9,824 bases of DNA from Bacteroidia bacterium (lineage in GTDB: Bacteria > Bacteroidota > Bacteroidia > NS11-12g > UBA955). The position numbers and the translations under genes were made by a program. The stretch spans positions 1 to 9,824 of the forward strand of contig JALRLA010000010.1 in assembly GCA_023254645.1 (NCBI GenBank), given 5' to 3'. Positions 1 through 5,713 of this stretch are shown piece by piece. The notes below the pieces were generated by a model. It was not told where the DNA came from and ran no database searches. It saw only the letters and a list, made by a program, of their open reading frames with translations. How positions within the stretch are numbered: position 1 is the stretch's first letter; each line of letters opens with the position of its first letter.

Positions 1-1
1 G

Positions 2-331
2 ACGGCGCACTACAATGTGGTGACGGCGGTTGGCACGGATGACGACGGGACGACCGACACGGCAACCGACGACGAGACGGTGACGTTTGATGATGTTTTG
101 CCCGATATATCGATCTCTAAGACAGCTAGCCCAACTTCCGGAACCGTGCATTTCGATTGTAATGTGCCCGCTTCCCACATGACAGTCATCTCTTATATGG
201 GACAAAGGGTTTACGAAGGCCATGCCGTTTCTGAATGGAATGCTGGGACTTTGCCTGCCGGTGTCTACTATGTGGAGGTTGAGTGGTCTGACGGGGAAAG
301 GGCGACAAGAACACTCGTTGTTCAACCCTAA
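2..331 (+). CDS. C-terminal part of a secreted repeat protein with a T9SS sorting domain (5' end outside window)
   Basis: The frame is open from the first complete codon of the window to the TAA at 329-331, so this is the last ~109 residues of a longer protein. The ATG at 17 lies inside the repeat and is not the true start. The first ~35 residues (YNVVTAVGTDDDGTTDTATDD and onward) look like the end of a DUF11/adhesin-type beta-sandwich repeat, Thr/Asp rich. DISISKTASPTS is the typical opening of the next DUF11 repeat. Instead of continuing, the sequence changes at PTSG into a T9SS C-terminal domain: GTVHFDCNV, VISYMGQRVYEG, WNAGTLPAGVYYVEVEW, TRTLVVQP. That domain is normally cleaved after it directs export through the Bacteroidota type IX system and attachment to the cell surface. 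The usual YPNP start is missing (ASPTSG in its place). The protein probably lies outside the cell; its function is unknown. It ends 10 bp before the stop codon of the convergent paaD. Confidence 0.8.
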   Translation, partial: TAHYNVVTAVGTDDDGTTDTATDDETVTFDDVLPDISISKTASPTSGTVHFDCNVPASHMTVISYMGQRVYEGHAVSEWNAGTLPAGVYYVEVEWSDGERATRTLVVQP

Positions 332-341
332 ATCAAAAGCC

Positions 342-878
342 TTAATCAACGGGTTTGAACCCTTCAAATCCATTCTTGCAATGGTTGCAGTAATGCATGC
401 TGCGGCATAGAGTAGGACCAAATGGGGTTTGCAATGTCGTATTGCGGCTGCCACACAACGGGCAAGGTGTATCGCTGAGTACATCCAATTCTATATACCC
501 CTCATGGCGAGGTGGAGGTGCCAAGCCGTGTTTTTTTAGGGATTCTAAGCCGCGTTCGCTGATGAGGTTGGAATTCCAGGCGGTTTCAAAAGAGGTTTGT
601 ACAATGGCCTGTAAAAAGCCAGCAGCGACCAAAGCGTCGTGAACCAGGCTTTCCATGATTTTCAAGGCAGGACAGCCCGAAAAGGTAGGGGTTAATTGAA
701 CTTGGGCATGTCCGTCTTGCTCAGAAGCAATTCGTGTAACAATGCCCAAGTCCAAGATATTCAAGGTAGGGATTTCAGGATCCATGACTGCTTCCAAAGC
801 ATCCAAGATGACTTGCTCTCGCGCGTTCAACGCTACGGCATGAAGGGGATGCGGGGCTGGAAAGTCAGTGGTTTTCAT
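342..878 (-). CDS. paaD: Phenylacetyl-CoA epoxidase assembly subunit PaaD (PaaJ)
   Basis: 178 residues, close to the usual 150-170. An N-terminal MIP18/DUF59 domain spans roughly residues 22-100, with the family core DPEIPTLNILDLGIV at 33-47 and the SGCPA motif (Cys69) at 67-71. A C-terminal cysteine cluster C139-P-L-C142, C158 and C164-N-H-C167 looks like a zinc ribbon, as known for PaaD. The family is needed for an active PaaABCE epoxidase, probably by supporting iron-sulfur or iron-centre assembly, and acts in the cytoplasm. It is the last gene of the operon: 9 bp separate it from paaC upstream, and downstream it meets a convergent gene after 10 bp. The tandem with paaABC separates it from the related SufT/MIP18 proteins of Fe-S operons. 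The ATG at 878 is chosen because it leaves a short gap after the paaC stop. Confidence 0.93.
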   Translation of the reverse strand: MKTTDFPAPHPLHAVALNAREQVILDALEAVMDPEIPTLNILDLGIVTRIASEQDGHAQVQLTPTFSGCPALKIMESLVHDALVAAGFLQAIVQTSFETAWNSNLISERGLESLKKHGLAPPPRHEGYIELDVLSDTPCPLCGSRNTTLQTPFGPTLCRSMHYCNHCKNGFEGFKPVD

Positions 879-887
879 CCTGTCGGT

Positions 888-1649
888 TTACCACTCGGCG
901 TTGGGGTCTATGCGAAATACTTCGCACATTTCATCCAACAATGGCTGCAAGTAAGGGCTGTGTTGGCCATGTCGGCCTCCGGTAACGGCATCGCTTTGGG
1001 GAATGTTCAAGCCGCATGACTCCAAGAAAGGAACGACTGTTTCCATCCAGCGTGATTTCAAGGCTGCTTCACCGGCGAAAATGTTGACTTCAGAAATCTC
1101 TTTCTCGTAATCGCCTTCCTCGAAAATACCCAAAGCCAAGGGCCATACTTCATTCAAGGCCTCTTGCATGCGCTGGTGGCTCTCTTCGTTTCCTTCGGCT
1201 AGTTGTTTGATCCAAGTCTTTCCGTGCATGACGTGGTACTTGATCTCGCCGCGAAACTTGCGAGAGACCATGGCGAGAGGTTCGTATACCGATGCCATGA
1301 GCATTTCGAAGCGCAAGGCCTCGGCCTGATCAAACAAGTACTGTCGCACAATCGAGAAGTTGAACTCCCCGATGGGAGCTTCTACCAATTGACAGCAGTG
1401 AAACTGCTCAGCATTGCGGGTGAAGGCGACGGTGTCGGGATCCTGTTCGCCCAGTTCATGCAACAGTTCAAACAAGGCCAGGGATTGGCCTATCTTGTCT
1501 TGTGCCATGCTAGAAAAGGCAATATCCTCTTCCAAAATGGGGCCTAGTCCGGTCCATTCAGAGTTGCGGTGACCAATGATCAATTGATCGTCGGCCATTT
1601 TGTACAGAAGCTCAATCAAGCCCATTACGTGTCTTTCGGTCATCTCCAT
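888..1649 (-). CDS. paaC: Phenylacetyl-CoA epoxidase subunit PaaC (PaaI)
   Basis: 253 residues, matching the family length of about 250. It is an all-helical ferritin-like protein of the PaaA/PaaC family. Recognisable blocks are YKMADDQLIIGHRNSEW (16-32), GPILEEDIAFSSMAQDKIG (36-54), a helix with RQYLFDQAEALRFEMLMAS (102-120) and GEIKYHVMHGKTWIKQLA (134-151). In the family, PaaC forms a tight heterodimer with catalytic PaaA and has a structural and scaffold role; its own metal site is degenerate. The complex inserts oxygen into the aromatic ring of phenylacetyl-CoA to give the 1,2-epoxide, in the cytoplasm. The gene starts 3 bp after the paaB stop codon, which suggests translational coupling. 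Confidence 0.94.
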   Translation of the reverse strand: MEMTERHVMGLIELLYKMADDQLIIGHRNSEWTGLGPILEEDIAFSSMAQDKIGQSLALFELLHELGEQDPDTVAFTRNAEQFHCCQLVEAPIGEFNFSIVRQYLFDQAEALRFEMLMASVYEPLAMVSRKFRGEIKYHVMHGKTWIKQLAEGNEESHQRMQEALNEVWPLALGIFEEGDYEKEISEVNIFAGEAALKSRWMETVVPFLESCGLNIPQSDAVTGGRHGQHSPYLQPLLDEMCEVFRIDPNAEW

Positions 1650-1652
1650 GGC

Positions 1653-2027
1653 TTAGGCGTTTTGTTTTTGTTTGTAGGCTTGAATACGATCCATCACCTT
1701 GTAGCTCTCAGGGTCTCTGTGATACTTGCTAGGTGTGGTCTCGAAAATGTCGGCATCTTCATAGGCCGTGGCGTAGATGCTGGTCGTTGGGGCGACCCAG
1801 ATGTTGACGCACTGTCCACGACGAGAGTATTGCTCTTTGGCGAAAACAGCGGCTAACTCGGCATTGGGAGCGTGTACCGATCCCACGTGAATGTGGTGGG
1901 TGCCTCGTTTCTTCTGTTCGAATACTTCGTAGGTCTGGAACTGATCCATGGGGGTATTCATACCCTGCTGTGATTCAGAGTCCAATTGGGCGCGCTCGAT
2001 GCGAGGATCTAAGGAATTTATTTTCAT
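1653..2027 (-). CDS. paaB: Phenylacetyl-CoA epoxidase subunit PaaB, N-terminally extended
   Basis: 124 residues. The core from about residue 28 (DQFQTYEVFEQKKRGTHHIH, HVGSVHAPNAELA, AKEQYSRRGQCVNIWV) through ESYKVMDRIQ matches PaaB, a small subunit that holds the PaaAC heterodimers together and is essential for activity. Proteobacterial PaaB is about 95 residues, so the first ~25 residues (MKINSLDPRIERAQLDSESQ and following) are an extension. From memory, comparable leaders occur in other Bacteroidota PaaB proteins. The start at 2027 is preferred because it begins 5 bp after the paaA stop. Internal ATG codons at residues 23 and 27 would give an E. coli-sized protein and cannot be excluded. 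The gene is third in the regulator-paaABCD operon. Confidence 0.92.
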   Translation of the reverse strand: MKINSLDPRIERAQLDSESQQGMNTPMDQFQTYEVFEQKKRGTHHIHVGSVHAPNAELAAVFAKEQYSRRGQCVNIWVAPTTSIYATAYEDADIFETTPSKYHRDPESYKVMDRIQAYKQKQNA

Positions 2028-2032
2028 AAGCC

Positions 2033-3025
2033 TTATGACAATGGTGTCGCGTATTCGGTATTTTCTTTCAAAATGGCGCGGCGAACCCAGCGGCCTTTTT
2101 CTTCGGCCATGCGGCGAACGGCCAAACGCTCAGCGTTGCAGGGACCATTGCCATTGATGACCTGTTTGAAGGTTTCCCAATTGGGTTCGGTGTATTCCCA
2201 TTTGCCCGTTTCTTCGTTTTTGCGCAACTCGGTATCGGGAACGCTGAGTCCCAAATCCCAAATTTTGGGCACGTACATGTTCAAGAACGTTTGACGCATG
2301 TTATCGTTCGTATCCATTTTGACCTTCCAACGCATGAGCACTTCGGTGTGCTGGCTGGCGCTATCGGGAGGACCAAAGAAATGCATGATGGGTTCCCACC
2401 AGCGGTTCAAAGCTTCTTGCACCATTTGACGCTGTTTGGGGGTTCCTGTTGCCAAGAAAACCACGTTGTCGTGTCCATATTTCAAGTGAAAAGACTCTTC
2501 GGCGCAAATGCGGTCCAGCGCTCGGCTGTAAGGGCCGTAGCTGCCTTTTGAGTTCGCCAATTGATTCACGATGGCCGCAGCGTCAATCAACCAGGCGATG
2601 ACAGCACTGTCTGCCCATGTGACGGCAGGGTAGTTGAACACATTGGAGTATTTGCTCTTGCCGGTCAACAAATCGTTGACCATGTCTTCACGGCTTTTGC
2701 CCAGCGTCTCGGCGGCGTTGTACAACAATTGGGCGTGGCCCACTTCGTCTTGTACTTTCGCCATCAATGCCAATTTGCGGCGAAATCCAGGAGCACGGGT
2801 GATCCAGGTGCCTTCGGGCAATGATCCAATGATTTCAGAATGGGCATGTTGTTCGATCATGCGAATCAACTGCTTGCGGTACAAAGCCGGCATCCAATCG
2901 CGGGGTTCAATTTTGTCGCCTGCAGCGATGCGGGCTTCGAATTCTGCCAATTGAGCGGGGTCTTCTCCTGGGGCCAGGTACCCATCGAATTTGGTGTTGG
3001 GGTCTATGTAAGCACTACCGTACAT
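2033..3025 (-). CDS. paaA: Phenylacetyl-CoA epoxidase catalytic subunit PaaA (PaaG)
   Basis: 330 residues, the normal length. This is the di-iron catalytic subunit that converts phenylacetyl-CoA, oxygen and reducing equivalents to the ring 1,2-epoxide. The ferritin-like metal ligands can be placed: Glu64 (HSEI), Glu94 and His97 (DEVGH), Asp148 (WLIDAAA), Glu177 and His180 (EESFH). All lie a constant 22 residues after the E. coli ligand positions I recall (42, 72, 75, 126), and the conserved active-site lysine falls at Lys90. The catalytic set therefore looks intact. The start codon at 3025 overlaps the end of the upstream TetR gene by 11 bp, with no Shine-Dalgarno sequence, so translation may be coupled to the regulator. 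Electrons normally come from PaaE, which is not encoded in this window. Confidence 0.96.
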   Translation of the reverse strand: MYGSAYIDPNTKFDGYLAPGEDPAQLAEFEARIAAGDKIEPRDWMPALYRKQLIRMIEQHAHSEIIGSLPEGTWITRAPGFRRKLALMAKVQDEVGHAQLLYNAAETLGKSREDMVNDLLTGKSKYSNVFNYPAVTWADSAVIAWLIDAAAIVNQLANSKGSYGPYSRALDRICAEESFHLKYGHDNVVFLATGTPKQRQMVQEALNRWWEPIMHFFGPPDSASQHTEVLMRWKVKMDTNDNMRQTFLNMYVPKIWDLGLSVPDTELRKNEETGKWEYTEPNWETFKQVINGNGPCNAERLAVRRMAEEKGRWVRRAILKENTEYATPLS

Positions 3026-3605
3026 AATTGTGGTGTTTGTTTAATCCGTTTAATATAAACTCAGTGAGCTGGTTAGCAATTTGACTGGGGCTCATGTCTC
3101 CGTCAGGGCGGTACCATTCGACGACCCAGTTCAAAGAACTCAAAATGGTGAGCAGAGCGAATTTGTTGTCAGAATCGACGAAGACGCCTTCTGATTCTCC
3201 TTGGGCCAAAATTTCGCGAAAGGCAGCCTCGTAGCGATCGCGTCTGACGATCAATGCGTCGCGCAATTCACTTTGCAAATGCCTCCACTCGTGTACGAAG
3301 ACGTAGGAGGCGTCCAAGTCATGCGTCAATACTTCGATGTGGAAGCGAATGGCCATTCCCAATTTCTCCTGCGGATTGAAGTAAATGTCATTGACCTCTG
3401 CGATACCTTTTTCAAAGGCGCCAGCAATGCGGGTGCAGGTTTGCCAGAGCAAATCTTCTTTGGAGGAAATGTGGTTGTACAGGGAAGGAGCTTCCATGTT
3501 CAAGGCGCCTGCAATGTCGCGCATGGAGGTATTTCTGTAGCCGTGAACACGCATAAGCGCTAAGGCTGTTTTGAAAATTTCCTCTTTGCGGTTTGGGCGA
3601 GCCAT
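3015..3605 (-). CDS. TetR-family regulator, first gene of the paa operon (PaaR-like)
   Basis: 196 residues, typical of TetR repressors. The DNA-binding domain occupies about residues 4-55: [18 protein letters not shown], then the helix-turn-helix [20 protein letters not shown] (26-45) followed by SSKEDLL. The remainder is a helical ligand-binding domain with VFVHEWRHL (102-110) and [14 protein letters not shown] (156-169), resembling the acyl-CoA-responsive TetR subgroup that includes PaaR. The gene is co-directional with paaA and overlaps it by 11 bp. A perfect inverted repeat lies 26-49 bp upstream of the start codon, over the predicted promoter. I infer an autoregulated repressor released by phenylacetyl-CoA or a related CoA ester; the ligand is not visible in the sequence. 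The ATG at 3605 is the only sensible start, because the HTH domain begins a few residues later and no in-frame ATG precedes it before an upstream stop. Confidence 0.88.
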   Translation of the reverse strand: MARPNRKEEIFKTALALMRVHGYRNTSMRDIAGALNMEAPSLYNHISSKEDLLWQTCTRIAGAFEKGIAEVNDIYFNPQEKLGMAIRFHIEVLTHDLDASYVFVHEWRHLQSELRDALIVRRDRYEAAFREILAQGESEGVFVDSDNKFALLTILSSLNWVVEWYRPDGDMSPSQIANQLTEFILNGLNKHHNYVR

Positions 3606-3609
3606 GCAA

Positions 3610-3641
3610 CAAATATAGACATCGCAATTGAAACTAACTAA
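3610..3641 (-). promoter_or_regulatory. Predicted promoter of the tetR-paaABCD operon
   Basis: Read on the minus strand, TATATTTG (3617-3610) is an exact match to the Bacteroidota -7 box TAnnTTTG. A weak -33 element TTAG (3641-3638) lies 20 nt upstream of it, within the known spacing range. The box ends only 4 nt before the ATG at 3605, so transcription should begin at or very near the start codon and the regulator mRNA would be leaderless or nearly so. The -33 element lies inside the inverted repeat at 3631-3654. Confidence 0.5.
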
Positions 3642-3654
3642 CAGTAGTTAGTTT
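3631..3654. promoter_or_regulatory. Perfect 10-4-10 inverted repeat, likely TetR operator
   Basis: AAACTAACTA (3631-3640), spacer ACAG (3641-3644) and TAGTTAGTTT (3645-3654) form a perfect palindrome with 10-bp arms. It lies in the 87-bp gap between kdsB and the TetR gene and overlaps the presumed -33 region of the TetR/paa promoter. Size, symmetry and position fit a TetR dimer site that blocks RNA polymerase. It is a poor terminator candidate for kdsB because the arms are AT-rich; a run of six T follows on the plus strand only, the wrong strand for kdsB. Binding by this TetR protein is inferred from context. Confidence 0.7.
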
Positions 3655-3692
3655 TTTGACTCAGGGCTTGACTGACTGGGATCCGAATTGAA

Positions 3693-4424
3693 TCAAATCC
3701 ACAGGGATTGGGCTTTTTCCAAGTCTTCAGGAGTATCGATGGAGAGACCTTGAGAATGCACGTTGGCTACTCGGATGGAGTACCCATTCTCTAACCATCT
3801 GAGTTGCTCCAATGACTCGGCTAACTCCAAGGAACTGGGCGATAATTGGGCCAGTTCCAACAGGACCTCCGAGCGAAAGGCATAGAGGCCCAGGTGGCGC
3901 CAATGCTGAATCACAGATTGGTTTCTGTTAAAAGGAATGGGGCTTCGTGAAAAGTACAGGGCAAATTCCTCAGAGTTTCTCACCACTTTGACCGCATTGG
4001 GATTTTGAACCTCTTCGGGCTCACAAGGGCAGGCCAAGGTGCCAATTTGGGTGCTGGGATGCTCGAACAAATCAAGCAGGGCTTGAACTTGGGATTCCTC
4101 TACAAAGGGTTCATCGCCTTGAGCATTGATGATGAGTTCCGCCTTGATATGAGCTTCGCGAACCGCGTACTGGCATCGATCGGTGCCGCTGGGCAAATCA
4201 GACGGGGTCATGACAATCTGCGATTTCCCAGCCGCTTTGGTGGCAATTTCTGGATCATCAGTGGCTAAATAAAGCTGCTCAACCGGGCAAAATTGGCCCA
4301 GGCGATCCAATACGCATCCAATCAAGGTCTGCCCACCCAGAGGCGCCAGTGGCTTGGCTGGAAAGCGCGTGCTTCCCCTGCGGGCCGGCACAACGATGGC
4401 AAAGGTGCGCGAACTGCTAAGCAT
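3693..4424 (-). CDS. kdsB: 3-deoxy-manno-octulosonate cytidylyltransferase (CMP-Kdo synthetase)
   Basis: 243 residues, as expected (about 245-250). The enzyme activates Kdo with CTP to CMP-Kdo and diphosphate, for the inner core of lipopolysaccharide, in the cytoplasm. Visible motifs in order: nucleotide-binding VVPARRGSTRFPAKPLAPL (11-29), MTPSDLPSGTDR (72-83), NAQGDEP (100-106) with the metal-binding Asp104, YFSRSPIPF (157-165), HLGLYAFR (177-184), LEQLRWLENG (205-214) and SIDTPEDL (228-235). One oddity is Leu77, where many KdsB proteins have His in the HxSGTDR motif. The gene follows the alkaline phosphatase after 65 bp on the same strand, with its own possible promoter, and precedes the TetR gene by 87 bp. 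Those neighbours do not share its pathway. Confidence 0.95.
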   Translation of the reverse strand: MLSSSRTFAIVVPARRGSTRFPAKPLAPLGGQTLIGCVLDRLGQFCPVEQLYLATDDPEIATKAAGKSQIVMTPSDLPSGTDRCQYAVREAHIKAELIINAQGDEPFVEESQVQALLDLFEHPSTQIGTLACPCEPEEVQNPNAVKVVRNSEEFALYFSRSPIPFNRNQSVIQHWRHLGLYAFRSEVLLELAQLSPSSLELAESLEQLRWLENGYSIRVANVHSQGLSIDTPEDLEKAQSLWI

Positions 4425-4428
4425 AGGG

Positions 4429-4436
4429 CTAAGGTA
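4429..4436 (-). promoter_or_regulatory. Possible -7 box of kdsB
   Basis: TACCTTAG on the minus strand differs from TAnnTTTG at one position and ends 4 nt before the kdsB ATG. No clear -33 TTG was found. It resembles the box before the alkaline phosphatase gene (TACCTTTG), which adds some support. Transcription from here would give an almost leaderless mRNA. Confidence 0.3.
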
Positions 4437-4489
4437 AGGAACTTCGATTCAGGTACGAATACGGTTCATTCGCAATGCCGCCTCGAGGA

Positions 4490-5617
4490 TCAATGAATGT
4501 CGCCGTGATGAACCGATGGATCAAAAGGAACTTGAGACTTGGGCTCTTCTGACATCAAGCCAGAGGCTGCCCTGATTTTGTAGTAAATATCAGAGTTTTG
4601 GTAGGTGCCGATGAACAAAGAGGAGCCCGGTCCTGAAGCAAATACCGGAACGGGAATGCCCGTGTGCTCATGGGTGCTCCAAGCACCTACTGAGCGGGTA
4701 GAATCGGTTTCGTAATTGACCAAACTCAATCCGCCGGTTTCGTGGTCAGCGGTAATGATGACCAAGGTTTGGCCGTCATTACGAGTAAAATCCAAAACGG
4801 CTTCGATGCAGCGATCAAAATCAAGGGCTTCCTCAACGGTGTAATTCAAGTCATTGGCATGCCCACCCCAGTCGATTTGGCTTCCTTCTACCAGCATAAA
4901 AAACCCAGCAGTGTCATTACGACTTAATACCGATAGTGCTTTTTTTGTGCTAGCTGTTAGAAAGTCTCCGCGGCCTTGTGACATGGGGGGCACTTCTTTA
5001 TCCTTGGAATAAAATCCAACAAAGCGAGGGCAATCCGTCTCCAAAATATCGTCTAGGCCAATTGCGACGCTGTATCCTGCTTTTTTGAGCCATTTTTCGC
5101 TGTACAAGGGGTAGTCACCTCCGATGGCCACATCTACGCTTCCATTGTAGAACTGCTCGGCAATTTCTTTGTCCATGTATCGGCTGGGAACATGGGCGTA
5201 AAAGGCAGCAGGAGTGGCGTGCGTGAGGCCGCAGGTAACCACCATGCCCGTTGATTTGCCTTGCTTTTTGTAGAATTCAAGCAGGGTTTCGCGGGCCATG
5301 GAGTCAGGACCTACGCCTATCATGCGGTTCTGAGTTTTCTCTCCAGTGCTGATGGCTGTGGCTCCAGCACCGCTGTCGGTAATGAAATTTGAAGCACTCG
5401 AGGTCATGCTCAAGCCCATGGCGTCGCTGATGCGAAACACCGCTAAGGCCGAATCGGGCCGAGCTGATTGTGCCGCCCACCACTGGGCAAGGCCGGTTCC
5501 ATCGCCAATCATGACGACGATGTTTTTGGCCAAACGAACATCACCCAAAACGATGTCTTGGGCCATTAATCCCATCGAAGCAAGGCCAAATAAGCCCAAA
5601 GTCAAAACGCGTTTCAT
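4490..5617 (-). CDS. Secreted alkaline phosphatase (PhoA family)
   Basis: 375 residues with an N-terminal signal peptide (KR, hydrophobic LTLGLFGLASMGLMA, cleavage likely near residues 19-20 before QD). It hydrolyses phosphate monoesters in the periplasm or outside the cell. The alkaline phosphatase active site is complete: metal ligand Asp39 (MIGDG), nucleophile Ser82 (TDSGAGATA), Thr135 (THATPAAF), Glu244, Asp249 and His253 (VEGSQIDWGGHAND), Asp291-His292 (TADHETGG) and His318 (HEHTG). His133 and Trp250 occupy the positions of E. coli Asp153 and Lys328; this His/Trp pair is known from the cold-active TAB5 phosphatase, as I recall. There is no T9SS tail, so general Sec export to the periplasm is likely. 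It diverges from pruA across a 96-bp gap. No PHO-box-like repeat was recognised, so phosphate control is unknown. Confidence 0.93.
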   Translation of the reverse strand: MKRVLTLGLFGLASMGLMAQDIVLGDVRLAKNIVVMIGDGTGLAQWWAAQSARPDSALAVFRISDAMGLSMTSSASNFITDSGAGATAISTGEKTQNRMIGVGPDSMARETLLEFYKKQGKSTGMVVTCGLTHATPAAFYAHVPSRYMDKEIAEQFYNGSVDVAIGGDYPLYSEKWLKKAGYSVAIGLDDILETDCPRFVGFYSKDKEVPPMSQGRGDFLTASTKKALSVLSRNDTAGFFMLVEGSQIDWGGHANDLNYTVEEALDFDRCIEAVLDFTRNDGQTLVIITADHETGGLSLVNYETDSTRSVGAWSTHEHTGIPVPVFASGPGSSLFIGTYQNSDIYYKIRAASGLMSEEPKSQVPFDPSVHHGDIH

Positions 5618-5625
5618 GACAATTG

Positions 5626-5633
5626 CAAAGGTA
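5626..5633 (-). promoter_or_regulatory. Predicted -7 box of the alkaline phosphatase gene
   Basis: TACCTTTG on the minus strand matches TAnnTTTG exactly. Eight nt separate it from the ATG at 5617, so the 5' leader would be a few nucleotides at most. The expected -33 TTG is not clear. It lies in the divergent gap shared with pruA. Confidence 0.45.
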
Positions 5634-5691
5634 AGGAGACCCGTGTTACCGAATGGTGATTAATCGTGGTAGTCGCTTGGCCGGCAAGGGT

Positions 5692-5699
5692 TAACTTTG
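5692..5699 (+). promoter_or_regulatory. Predicted -7 box of pruA
   Basis: TAACTTTG matches the Bacteroidota TAnnTTTG box exactly and ends 14 nt before the ATG at 5714. This would put the transcription start at roughly 5704, downstream of the ATG at 5666, so that earlier start cannot be used from this promoter. A TTG at 5677-5679 is too close (12 nt) to be a normal -33 element. Confidence 0.45.
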
Positions 5700-5713
5700 T
5701 GGCTCAAATTGCT

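Noticed and set aside
351..363. Small inverted repeat GGGTT-TG-AACCC near the end of paaD as a terminator
   Set aside because: The stem is only 5 bp, lies in the paaD coding sequence and has no adjacent U-tract.
1655..1680. T-rich low-complexity run at the end of paaB
   Set aside because: It encodes the Lys/Gln-rich tail KQKQNA of PaaB and has no hairpin, so it is not a terminator or a slippage site with visible effect.
3651..3680. Repeated TTGACT (3656-3661 and 3668-3673) as a plus-strand -35 pair
   Set aside because: No gene on the plus strand follows within 2 kb, and TTGACA-type promoters are not the rule in Bacteroidota.
5666..5713. Upstream start for pruA at 5666 adding 16 residues
   Set aside because: The TAACTTTG box at 5692-5699 falls inside this stretch, and P5CDH proteins of this type begin near the NGFFN segment, so 5714 is preferred.
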